Below are positions 35,044 through 44,166 of a DNA stretch of 64,000 nucleotides, piece after piece. Numbering within the stretch: position 1 is the stretch's first letter; every line of letters begins with the position of its first letter. The notes under the pieces are model-generated. The model saw only the letters and a program-made list of their open reading frames with translations. It ran no database searches and was not told the origin of the DNA. Source of the DNA: an uncultured SAR86 cluster bacterium (lineage in GTDB: Bacteria; Pseudomonadota; Gammaproteobacteria; Magnimaribacterales; D2472); contig CAJQGX010000011.1 of the NCBI GenBank assembly GCA_905478035.1, forward strand, positions 35,991-99,990, in the 5' to 3' direction. The position numbers and the translations under genes were made by a program.

Positions 35044-38000
35044 TTTTTAACGTTTACATGCAACGCCTTTATTAAATTTGTTCTATTAAATATATTTTGT
35101 GAACTTTCAAAGTTTAGCTGATGGCCATTTACAGTTTCCTCAGAACCGTCCATTGAAATAATTTTTATATCTTCTTTAATAGACAGACTATAGATTACTG
35201 GCACTTGGCAAATCGTATAAGCTAATGAATTTGATCCTATAGGCATGTATTCAATTTCATTATTTAGATTTACAAATTTAAAAGATTTTTCTTCTGCCAT
35301 AAATTCATTTTTGCGCAATAAAGTTGGTTCAAAACTAATCTTTCCATTATCAACAAAAAAACCTAACTCATAAAATCTGCTAATGACATCCTCTTTTACT
35401 TGTCCTGTCATTCCTGGCTGCTGAACACCTCTACCTCTTGGAGTGTGAGAGTAGGGATCGGTTGGAAAGGCTCCATATAGTTCTGGGGACTTGTTAACAC
35501 CTATTCCTTCATTTATTTCAAAATAATGATCAAATAATCGTCCTATTGTTTTTGAATCAATATTTTTATCAATAGAGGCTTGAGTAACTTCTGCTGAGGC
35601 TAATAATAACTTTGATACCATATGCCAATAGATTGACCCTAGTCCCTCATAACCATAAAAAGTACCAGACCTCCCTGTAAAAGATTTATGATCAAATACA
35701 ACTTCAAAAATATCTAGTATTAAATCCTTCTCTTCTTTCACAAACTCCATATATTTTGATGGTAAATTATCTAATTCTCTGATTAAGCAGCTAGCATTAT
35801 GGAATGAGCCATTAAAGTGATATTTATTATTAATATCTTTTATAACTACCTGGTGATTTCCATCTTTGACTAATAAAGATAAAAGAGAAGATTTATTAAA
35901 TTCAGTTTCAGGAATAATATTTTTATCTAAAAAACCTAATAAATTCTTATTGGGATAGAGAATATAACTATATTGTTCATCCCAAAATAAAGAACTGCTT
36001 TTTAGACTATCTAATACTTTTAAACTTTCTTCTTCAGAAAGATAACCTGAGCTTAAGACTCCAACCTGACCTTCAAGCATCTCAGAAAGTCTATCAATAG
36101 AAATTTCATTGGCGCCTAGACTCACAAGATTATAAGCATGATATAAACCATCATTTCTTTTATTGCTATCAATTGTTTCTTCTAAAACTTTTTGCACTAT
36201 TTCAAGAAAATTGATTACCTTCTTTCTGTCTAGATGTTCTTTAAAACCTGAAAAATTCGATGTATAAATCCTATCTCTGTACTCAGCAGCATTTTCTCCA
36301 ATTTCATCAACAAACTCTTTTCGAGCTTTATCAGATACATCTGAAGTTAGTTTACAAAAAGATGAGTTAAGTTTTTCAAAGAAGTGAAATAGTTCAGTAG
36401 AGATCTCAAATGATGATGCATTATCATTTTTAAGAATAGTAATAAAAAAACATAAAAAACGTCTTAAATAGTAGAGAGTTACCATTGAAACACCATTTCC
36501 CACTAGAGCATTATTTGCATCATTCCACTCTGGTCTTTGTGTGTTCATCCAAATACCAGCACCAGGAATGAAATTTGAAAGCTTAGCTAAAATTGTAGTT
36601 AAAATTTTCTCAAAGAAATTTACTTGATGTTTTAACCCTTGATAGTTCCTTAATATTGCTCCGTCAGCACCCTCTTTCTCTCTATCTGATTCAATTTTTT
36701 CTGCTAAATCAAAATTAAAATCTATAGTATTTTTAGGATCTTTATAAATAGATTTATAGTCCTTGATAGCATATGGAACATTAGCATATACAAAATCATT
36801 TTTATCAAGAAAGGAATTTAGCCTTTGAGGGAAATATTTTTCAGAAAATTCTAAAAATTTGAGAAGGTATATTATTTGATGATCACCCCAGTAACCTATA
36901 TAGGACCATGGATTATCAGCTTCTATTGTTTCCCAGTCAAAGCCATTTTTAGTTAATCTGTATGGATTATATCCATCGAATGTAGATGCATTTAAAAACC
37001 GATATATCATGCCGTCAATAAACTGAGGGTATGAATAAGCAAGAGCTTCCCAGTTCTGAAATATATCTCTCCAGTTACCCTGATAATCTAAAACTTTTTC
37101 ATCTGTAATATCGTCTCTTGTATTAATAGAAAATTTATTCCAAGGTCGACTTGGATCGCCATGCCTTCTGCTAAACTTAATTGGTAAGTACTCTGTAGCC
37201 AGTCTTTTGAAGTCTTGAGAGCTGCTTTGATCAATAGTGTTTCTTAAAAATGTAAGATCAAGATAATCAGGCCATTCTATAAAGGTTGAATCCATTTCCT
37301 TAGAGCAATATTTGTTTGCATTTGATATATATTTAATAAAGTCACTTTTTTCTACAACATAGTCTTTATCAAATATTCCGCCACGCATAATATTAAACAA
37401 GGTGTTTGCAAAATGTCTGATATTTCTTCTTCTATCACTTGAAAGTTGAATTCCATCAGAAGAACCGACAAGTTTATAAAGCTCATTCGATGAATTGAGA
37501 ATTTCTTCATTAATATCTTCAATTATATTTTTATTTCTAGATAAACTATCTTTAAGTTCTATAAGATCTGAGGAAGATTTATTAATATCAGCTGCAAACA
37601 TCCATTCTTCTTTTTGACCGCCTTTCAGGCAGAAAGATGATTGAACAAAATAAGCCCCTTTTTCAGCTTTAATATCAGTCTCTTCATTTATATCAAATCC
37701 TTTTCTAAAGGCATCCAACTGAAGCGATGATAAAAGTACTTTATTTTCTTTAAGCCCTAGATGAAAAACAATATTGGATTTTAATGCTTCGCTTGGCTCT
37801 GCTCTATCAACAATAGTTGCGCTTAAAGCAAAAATTCCTATTTTAGAACCTTTATCTAATTCATTTCTTTTGTAAGCATCAGCTAAATTACTTGTATTAT
37901 TTTGAATACTTTCATCAAGACCCCAAGGCAATATATTTTGAAACCCATCAAGCGATGTAACTGTTATATCATCATTGTTTAGATTCTTGATCGAAGAAGT

Positions 38001-38486
38001 TTTTACAAAACCGTATTTATCACAAGTTGTCCATTGATATGAAAATTTAAGTCCTAGATCATTATTAATCTCTTCAAAAATTACTTTGTTGCCTCTCAGG
38101 TTTTTATAGAGGTTTCTTTTATTTTGATATATAAAATCAGATGTTTTGGTAAAAGGTTCCCAAAGATAGTTTCTATTATTTTTTTGAACATGGAAGATAG
38201 ATTTACTTCCAGTTACTTCATGGGATTCAGTAATTTTGTCATCAGTGTAATAAGGAAATAGTGCATTGTTACTATTTTTCCTCCCAGCACTAAGAGCTCC
38301 TGTTGACGAAATGAAAAGCCAGTGGTCATAAGCACTCACAATACTCATAAAAAATGGTCTCATTTTATTTACATTAGAAATCTTATAAAAATTTTCTTTA
38401 TTTATAACAACTTCTTTTCCTTCTATATTTAATTCAGATGCATTGATTAAGCTATCGCCAAGATATAACTCTTTTCTATTTGTCAT
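35040..38486 (-). CDS. Beta-1,3-glucan/oligoglucan phosphorylase, GH149-like
   Basis: A 1148-residue cytoplasmic protein with no signal peptide. The fold parts resemble inverting phosphorylases (GH94/GH149): beta-sandwich N-terminal region (FMSIVSAYDHWLFISSTGAL, QWTTCDKYGFVKTSSIKN), and an alpha-barrel with RPEWNDANNALVGNGVSM, where D656 matches the catalytic acid of the WND motif. Length (GH149 is about 1100; GH94 about 800) and the GH17/GH3 setting point to GH149, which converts beta-1,3-gluco-oligosaccharides plus phosphate to glucose 1-phosphate. The assignment needs a profile search. No phosphoglucomutase is present in the window. Confidence 0.7.
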   Translation of the reverse strand: MTNRKELYLGDSLINASELNIEGKEVVINKENFYKISNVNKMRPFFMSIVSAYDHWLFISSTGALSAGRKNSNNALFPYYTDDKITESHEVTGSKSIFHVQKNNRNYLWEPFTKTSDFIYQNKRNLYKNLRGNKVIFEEINNDLGLKFSYQWTTCDKYGFVKTSSIKNLNNDDITVTSLDGFQNILPWGLDESIQNNTSNLADAYKRNELDKGSKIGIFALSATIVDRAEPSEALKSNIVFHLGLKENKVLLSSLQLDAFRKGFDINEETDIKAEKGAYFVQSSFCLKGGQKEEWMFAADINKSSSDLIELKDSLSRNKNIIEDINEEILNSSNELYKLVGSSDGIQLSSDRRRNIRHFANTLFNIMRGGIFDKDYVVEKSDFIKYISNANKYCSKEMDSTFIEWPDYLDLTFLRNTIDQSSSQDFKRLATEYLPIKFSRRHGDPSRPWNKFSINTRDDITDEKVLDYQGNWRDIFQNWEALAYSYPQFIDGMIYRFLNASTFDGYNPYRLTKNGFDWETIEADNPWSYIGYWGDHQIIYLLKFLEFSEKYFPQRLNSFLDKNDFVYANVPYAIKDYKSIYKDPKNTIDFNFDLAEKIESDREKEGADGAILRNYQGLKHQVNFFEKILTTILAKLSNFIPGAGIWMNTQRPEWNDANNALVGNGVSMVTLYYLRRFLCFFITILKNDNASSFEISTELFHFFEKLNSSFCKLTSDVSDKARKEFVDEIGENAAEYRDRIYTSNFSGFKEHLDRKKVINFLEIVQKVLEETIDSNKRNDGLYHAYNLVSLGANEISIDRLSEMLEGQVGVLSSGYLSEEESLKVLDSLKSSSLFWDEQYSYILYPNKNLLGFLDKNIIPETEFNKSSLLSLLVKDGNHQVVIKDINNKYHFNGSFHNASCLIRELDNLPSKYMEFVKEEKDLILDIFEVVFDHKSFTGRSGTFYGYEGLGSIYWHMVSKLLLASAEVTQASIDKNIDSKTIGRLFDHYFEINEGIGVNKSPELYGAFPTDPYSHTPRGRGVQQPGMTGQVKEDVISRFYELGFFVDNGKISFEPTLLRKNEFMAEEKSFKFVNLNNEIEYMPIGSNSLAYTICQVPVIYSLSIKEDIKIISMDGSEETVNGHQLNFESSQNIFNRTNLIKALHVNVKK

Positions 38487-38492
38487 AATTTA

Positions 38493-39410
38493 CTATGCCT
38501 TATTAATATTTTTTTTATAAAAATTTAGATTGCCATGAAGGCAAGCATGCTCTTTCTCGACAATACCAATCTTAACCATTTCAAGAATTTGTAAATGAAC
38601 TAATTTTTTATCGCCATAAAAATATTCAACAAACTTATCCTTATCCATAATTTTAAAAATTGATCTAATGAGTCCGCCTGCAATATAAACACCTCGACCT
38701 GAAATAAAAGTTAAAGCCATATCTGAAATGGTCTCAGCCAAAGATTTAATAAACCCATCTATAACAAGATTTGCCATATCATCATTAGAGCCATAACGAG
38801 CAACTATATCTTCAGAAGTCATTCTCACTCCTGTTTTATACTCATAAATACTTGAAATAGCTTTGCCTGATAATACATCTTCAAGAGTCCTAAAATGATC
38901 ATCATTTTCAATAAAGTAATTTTTTAAAAGTGTTTTTGTTAGTCCAGTTGTATTACCGATTTCGGTAGGAGTAACCTTATCGTCTCCAATAAGTAATGCT
39001 GCTCCAAGACCAGTACCTGGACCAATAAAGAAACTATTATTATTAAACTCAGACCCATCCTTTATAAGTGATATATCCTTATCTTCATAAGCAGCCAAGC
39101 TATGACCAATAGACTCCCAATCATTTAATAAATGACATGTTTGAAAATTAAATGATTCCTGTATATCTTTTTCGTTAATAGAAAAGTCTCTATTAGTCAT
39201 AGTAATTGAACCATTAATTTTTGGTCCAGCTACGGATATAACCAAGTTATCTATATTTTTTCCTTCGATAAGATTGGCTAAAATATCATTAAAGCCTTTA
39301 ATGCATGAAAGTTTAATTTTATTTGTATCTTTAAGAGAAGATAAATCACCATCAGCATACGCATATCTTAAATTTGTTCCACCAATATCAATTAATAGTA
39401 CTTTACTCAT
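38493..39410 (-). CDS. glk: Glucokinase
   Basis: A 305-residue kinase of the bacterial Glk family (not ROK): LLIDIGGTNLRYAY (ATP phosphate loop), LLNDWESIGHSL, FFIGPGTGLGAALLI and a C-terminal GRGVYIAGGLIRS. It makes glucose 6-phosphate from glucose released by GH3 and GH17 action, feeding zwf in the same operon. It overlaps the GH3 stop by 8 bases. Confidence 0.92.
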   Translation of the reverse strand: MSKVLLIDIGGTNLRYAYADGDLSSLKDTNKIKLSCIKGFNDILANLIEGKNIDNLVISVAGPKINGSITMTNRDFSINEKDIQESFNFQTCHLLNDWESIGHSLAAYEDKDISLIKDGSEFNNNSFFIGPGTGLGAALLIGDDKVTPTEIGNTTGLTKTLLKNYFIENDDHFRTLEDVLSGKAISSIYEYKTGVRMTSEDIVARYGSNDDMANLVIDGFIKSLAETISDMALTFISGRGVYIAGGLIRSIFKIMDKDKFVEYFYGDKKLVHLQILEMVKIGIVEKEHACLHGNLNFYKKNINKA

Positions 39411-41943
39411 AACTTACTGACTTTATTTTGCAGGCATTATAGCCTTTGTTATTAATATATTTCACTGAATGCACATCAAGTATCCAATTACCTTCCGTCG
39501 AAAATGAAGCCCTAGAAGTAATTGAAGAAAGATTAAAATTATCAACTTCAAGGCAGGCAAGAGGTATCTCAATTACTTGCCACTCATTTGTTTTGTTATC
39601 TGCAAGAGCATTAGATAAATCAAAAGACTGATAACAAATATTAGAACCTGAATTTTTAATACTTTCTTCAGTCTTAGAGCAACCAATGTTAAAGCTTATT
39701 TTTTTATTAGATACTTTATTTGGTCTCACGACTAGTTGAATAGCGCCTTTGTTCATATAAGTTAGATCTTCACTTGCCCCACTAGCTATTTCCCAAGATT
39801 TATATGAAATCTGATTACCAAAATTTATATTTTTTGCATCATCTTGTTTTTTAAAATCAAATTTACTAATAGTAATATCGGACTGCAAATGTTCAAATAC
39901 GTCAGAACTAATTCCCTCATATGTTATTTGATTTTTAATAGGATCAAAATATGATATTACCTCTCTATAGGAAGGATATGCCGAGCCTACAAACAAAGTA
40001 ACTTCAGATGGGGCTGGTTTGGAATCTTCAACATTCACTAAATCTATAAATATATTATCTTTATACGAAAGGCCATACTTATACTTAAATAATGGATCAT
40101 AGTTTGCATCACCAAAGTTAAGCTCAAATTGAGATGAATTTTTAGGCCACGAATAAGATAGCTTCCCTTTAAAATCATAAGATATCTTATTTTCCTGATT
40201 TGTAAATATTACATCAGTTACCCCTTCTATTGCAGAGCCAGGAAGCCACAACTGAACAAATGCATCTGATAAATTTAATTCTTCATTTATAATTAACGGT
40301 CTGCCAGAAATAAATAAAGAAACAGATGATATTTTTTGATCACTGATTTGCTTCATATAGTTTTTAAAACTTTTATCATGATTCTGATAAAAAAGAGTTT
40401 TTCTATCTCCATCTCCTTCGGCATATGGATCTTCTCCATATACAAAAATTACAAGATCTGGTTTTTTCTTATAGTTGGCATTATCTGAAAACTCAACAGT
40501 GCTTCCATTAGACTCAGCTTTTAATTTGATTGCCTCAAAAATACTTAAAGAATTAGGAAATTCATCATTAGTGTTTTCTCTCCCCTGCCATGTTATTGTC
40601 CAACCTCCCATGTGTTTTGTAATCTTGTTTGCTGAATCTCCAATAACTAAAATATGCTTGTTGGATGTTATTGGAAGAGTTTTATTATTATTTTTAAGAA
40701 GAACTATTGACTCTCTAACTGCTTGTCTTGCTATGTCTTTATGACGTGAATCACCAATATAATTAAAGGGATATTCATGCGGCTTTCTTTCATTAAACAT
40801 ACCTAGGAGATATTTAACAGATAGTATATTTTTAACGGCTTGGTCTAATCTTTCTTCTTTAATAATACCTTCTTTAACTTGCCTTAAGGTATTGATATAA
40901 AGTGGTTTCCACTCATCAGGAGCCATAAAAATATCTACCCCAGCATTAAAAGATTCTGGGCAGCTTTCTTTTGAACACCCAGGGACTTGCCCATGTCCAT
41001 TCCAATCCCCTACAACAAGACCTCTAAATCCCATTTGATCACGGAGGATGTTATTTAATAAATACTTGCTACCATGTGCTTTTTGACCATTCCATGAATT
41101 AAAACTAGCCATTACTGTTTGAATACATGAATTAATTGCATCAAAATAAGGTTTACCATGAATATCTTTTAACTTTTGCTCACTAAGAATAGTATTGCCT
41201 TGATCTACTCCATTTTTTGTGCCGCCATCTCCTAAGAAATGTTTTGCAGTTGCTAAAACATGATTGTCATCAAGGAACTCTTTTCCCTCTCCTTGAAGAC
41301 CCTTAATCATTGCTTCTCCAAGTAAAGATACAAGCTCAGGATCCTCTGAATATCCTTCATAAGTTCTACCCCATAAATCATTTTGAGGAACTGCTATTGT
41401 TGGTGCAAATGTCCAAGGTATGCCAGTTGAAAGAACCTCTTTAGCTACAACCTCTCCAATACTTTTAATAAGACTAGCATTCATGGTTGAGCCAAGGCCT
41501 ATATTATGGGGAAAAATAGTTGCTCCAATTACATTGTTATGGCCATGTACAGCATCAGTGCCCCATAGAATAGGTATTACTATTCCCTCAACAACAGGAG
41601 ATGCATCATAATATTCCTTACTTAATTCCTTCCAGTCATTTATAGAACTATTCTTATTTTTGTTAGGGAATTTGCCGCCACCATTTAAAAATGTGCCTAG
41701 TTGATATGCCTTAGCTTCTGCTGGAGTAACCTCATCAATATCTGGCATTATTATTTGCCCAACCTTTTGCTCTAAGGTCATTTTATTAATTAAATTATTG
41801 ATTAGATCATAGTCTAAAGATACGGTGCATTGATTGGTATTAGACCAATCCACAGAATCATTCGATGCATTTGCTGATTGATCTATCGACTTGCTGCATG
41901 AAGAAATAAATAGAATAGATAAAATAAATATACTTTTTTTCAT
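39403..41943 (-). CDS. GH3 beta-glucosidase lipoprotein (exo-beta-glucanase type)
   Basis: An 846-residue GH3 enzyme with a lipobox (FISSC, Cys16). Domains in order: TIM barrel with nucleophile D313 in VVGDWNGHG, the alpha/beta sandwich beginning with SIVLLKNNNKTLPI, LWLPGSAIEGVTDVI, then a C-terminal sugar-binding-like domain of about 200 residues as in marine ExoP enzymes. It would release glucose from beta-1,3/1,4-gluco-oligosaccharides outside the cytoplasm, for uptake by the adjacent symporter. It starts 11 bases after that gene. Confidence 0.92.
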   Translation of the reverse strand: MKKSIFILSILFISSCSKSIDQSANASNDSVDWSNTNQCTVSLDYDLINNLINKMTLEQKVGQIIMPDIDEVTPAEAKAYQLGTFLNGGGKFPNKNKNSSINDWKELSKEYYDASPVVEGIVIPILWGTDAVHGHNNVIGATIFPHNIGLGSTMNASLIKSIGEVVAKEVLSTGIPWTFAPTIAVPQNDLWGRTYEGYSEDPELVSLLGEAMIKGLQGEGKEFLDDNHVLATAKHFLGDGGTKNGVDQGNTILSEQKLKDIHGKPYFDAINSCIQTVMASFNSWNGQKAHGSKYLLNNILRDQMGFRGLVVGDWNGHGQVPGCSKESCPESFNAGVDIFMAPDEWKPLYINTLRQVKEGIIKEERLDQAVKNILSVKYLLGMFNERKPHEYPFNYIGDSRHKDIARQAVRESIVLLKNNNKTLPITSNKHILVIGDSANKITKHMGGWTITWQGRENTNDEFPNSLSIFEAIKLKAESNGSTVEFSDNANYKKKPDLVIFVYGEDPYAEGDGDRKTLFYQNHDKSFKNYMKQISDQKISSVSLFISGRPLIINEELNLSDAFVQLWLPGSAIEGVTDVIFTNQENKISYDFKGKLSYSWPKNSSQFELNFGDANYDPLFKYKYGLSYKDNIFIDLVNVEDSKPAPSEVTLFVGSAYPSYREVISYFDPIKNQITYEGISSDVFEHLQSDITISKFDFKKQDDAKNINFGNQISYKSWEIASGASEDLTYMNKGAIQLVVRPNKVSNKKISFNIGCSKTEESIKNSGSNICYQSFDLSNALADNKTNEWQVIEIPLACLEVDNFNLSSITSRASFSTEGNWILDVHSVKYINNKGYNACKIKSVSYE

Positions 41944-41954
41944 TTTTATAAATT

Positions 41955-43520
41955 TTAATTAAATAACCCATAAATTAAAGCAAGCACACTTACAACAATT
42001 ACAGTATTAACATTAAATGATTTTGACGTACTAAAATTAATACCATTTAAATCAATTGCTTTAGGTTGGTCTTGATACCCCTGAATTAAAGATGTCATAT
42101 AGCATCCAAATGCTGAGGCAAAAAATACAACACCCATTCGATGAATATATGAAAAATCTGGCAACAGATATAGCATTGCTGCAGATAATATAAGTGATGA
42201 CATTGCTGCAACTAAGACTGATAGTGTTGTAGCCTTTTTCCAGAAAAGAGCAACCAAAAATATTACCAATATCCCAGGCGTAAATAGCCCTGTAAAGTTT
42301 TGTATAAATTGAAAAATAGAATCAAAACTGCCAAGAAGAGGTTTTGCCACTATTACTGCTGTTGCTAATGAAACAACTACTGCCTTTCTACCTGTGCTAA
42401 TTAATTTTGCTTGAGAAACTTCATTTTTTGAGAATGTCTTATATATATCCATCGTAAATATAGTACTAATACTATTTGTCATGGATGCTAATGATGAAAC
42501 TATTGCAGCAATAAGTGCTGCAAAAGTAAGCCCTAAAAGACCATTTGGAAGGAGTGACATCATTGTAGGATATGCTTGATCAGATTTCTCTAAAACTGGA
42601 AATAGCATAGCAGCACAGATCCCCGGTAAGACTATTACAAGAGGCATTAAGAGCTTTAAATATGCAGCAAACATGACACCTTTTTGTGCTTCTTTTATAG
42701 ATTTTGCTCCTAGAGCTCTCTGGGTAATATATTGATTAAATCCCCAATATGCGAAATGACCTATCCAAACTCCTGCACCAATCAAAATCCATATACCTGG
42801 AAGATTTTGATATGAGGGATTATCTGGAGATAAGATCATATCAAATTTATCAGGTAACTCTGTGTAAACAATACTTAAGCCCTCTAAAACACCTTGTCCT
42901 TGGGATATCTTGCCTAAAGCTATAAAAGATACTGCTAAACCACCAAAAATTAGAAGGATCACTTGAACTATATCTGTCATAGCTACAGCCTTAAGACCTC
43001 CAGACAATGAATAAGCGAGTGACAGAAGTGCTAAAACTATCAACCCATTAGATAGTGACAAGCCTGTAAGTGTATTTATAGCTAATGATCCTAGCCACAA
43101 AACAGTAGTTAAGTTAATAAACACATAAACAGTTAACCAAAAAAAAGATAAAACAAGGCTCACTCTTTTATCAAATCTTTGTTCTAAAAACTGAGGCATT
43201 GTATAAATTCTTTTTTCTAAAAATAAAGGAAGGAAAAACTTAGCCATAACTATCAATGCTATTGCTGCTGTAAGTTCCCATACAGCAATTGCCATTCCAA
43301 CAACAAAGCCCTGTCCTGACATTCCAATAATTTGTTCTGCGGATATATTTGCAGCTATTAAAGAAGCTCCTATAGCCCACCAAGGTAAAGATCTTCCAGC
43401 TAAAAAATAGTCTTCAGCACTTCGCTCTTGTCCTGACTGGTTTCTAGAAACATAAGTTGCTAAACCAATAATGCCTACACAATATAGCCCAACAATTATC
43501 CAATCCAATGTATTAAACAT
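41955..43520 (-). CDS. Sodium:solute (glucose-type) symporter, SSS family
   Basis: A 521-residue membrane carrier with about fourteen helices. SSS signatures: EDYFLAGRSLPWWAIGASLI near 36-55, GMSGQGFVVGMAIAVWELTA, and GGLKAVAMTDIVQVILLIFGG. The GYWGFNQYITQRAL-like motif (FAYWGFNQYITQRALGAKS) is typical of SGLT-like glucose/galactose carriers. It probably imports glucose with sodium. It follows eda by 19 bases. Confidence 0.88.
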   Translation of the reverse strand: MFNTLDWIIVGLYCVGIIGLATYVSRNQSGQERSAEDYFLAGRSLPWWAIGASLIAANISAEQIIGMSGQGFVVGMAIAVWELTAAIALIVMAKFFLPLFLEKRIYTMPQFLEQRFDKRVSLVLSFFWLTVYVFINLTTVLWLGSLAINTLTGLSLSNGLIVLALLSLAYSLSGGLKAVAMTDIVQVILLIFGGLAVSFIALGKISQGQGVLEGLSIVYTELPDKFDMILSPDNPSYQNLPGIWILIGAGVWIGHFAYWGFNQYITQRALGAKSIKEAQKGVMFAAYLKLLMPLVIVLPGICAAMLFPVLEKSDQAYPTMMSLLPNGLLGLTFAALIAAIVSSLASMTNSISTIFTMDIYKTFSKNEVSQAKLISTGRKAVVVSLATAVIVAKPLLGSFDSIFQFIQNFTGLFTPGILVIFLVALFWKKATTLSVLVAAMSSLILSAAMLYLLPDFSYIHRMGVVFFASAFGCYMTSLIQGYQDQPKAIDLNGINFSTSKSFNVNTVIVVSVLALIYGLFN

Positions 43521-43539
43521 ATCCTCTCCAAAAATAAAT

Positions 43540-44166
43540 TTATACGTTACTTGCTATTATTTTAATATTCTTAAGTTTTTTAGTAATTTCAAACCATGAT
43601 TTATTTTTAATAAAATTCTCAGGAATCATTGATGATGATCCTGAAGCAATCACATTAGTAAGCTGTAAGTAATCTTTTATATTTGTTTCTGTAATTCCAC
43701 CAGTTGGTATGAATGAAATATCTGGAAACACTGACTTGTAAGCACTTAATCTTTTAGTCCCACCAGAAAGCTCTGCTGGAAAAAATTTTAATATTTTATG
43801 ACCAAATTCTGAAGCCTGCATTATTTCGGATGGTGTCTGAATACCTGGTATTAATAAAATATTTTTTTGTTTTGCATAACTTGATAATTTTTCTGAAAAT
43901 CCAGGTGTAATAATAAAAGTAGCGCCTGACTGTATAGCTAAATCTATATCACTTGTTCTTCTAATCGTTCCTACACCAAGAAAAATATCAGGATAATTCT
44001 TAAAATATTTTAATATTTTTTTAACTCTTTCATCTCTTAATGTAACTTCAATAATAGGTGTATCTGCTTTAATTAAACAGTCACAAATTTTTGAGACATC
44101 CTCTTCTGAGACCAGGGTACCCAGGGGTATTATTTTTAATTCTGTTATTAATTTTAAAACATCCAT
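43540..44166 (-). CDS. eda: KDPG aldolase
   Basis: A 208-residue class I aldolase that splits 2-keto-3-deoxy-6-phosphogluconate to pyruvate and glyceraldehyde 3-phosphate. Key residues: E in IIEVTLRD, the GTIRR loop, the Schiff-base lysine in ILKFFPAEL, and the phosphate loop PTGGITETN. Its ATG overlaps the edd stop by one base. Confidence 0.94.
   Translation of the reverse strand: MDVLKLITELKIIPLGTLVSEEDVSKICDCLIKADTPIIEVTLRDERVKKILKYFKNYPDIFLGVGTIRRTSDIDLAIQSGATFIITPGFSEKLSSYAKQKNILLIPGIQTPSEIMQASEFGHKILKFFPAELSGGTKRLSAYKSVFPDISFIPTGGITETNIKDYLQLTNVIASGSSSMIPENFIKNKSWFEITKKLKNIKIIASNV

Noticed and set aside
33808..41943. Polysaccharide utilisation locus of Bacteroidetes type acquired by transfer
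   Set aside because: There is no SusC/SusD pair, base composition matches the neighbours, and the genes are merged with native zwf-edd-eda; recent transfer is not supported.
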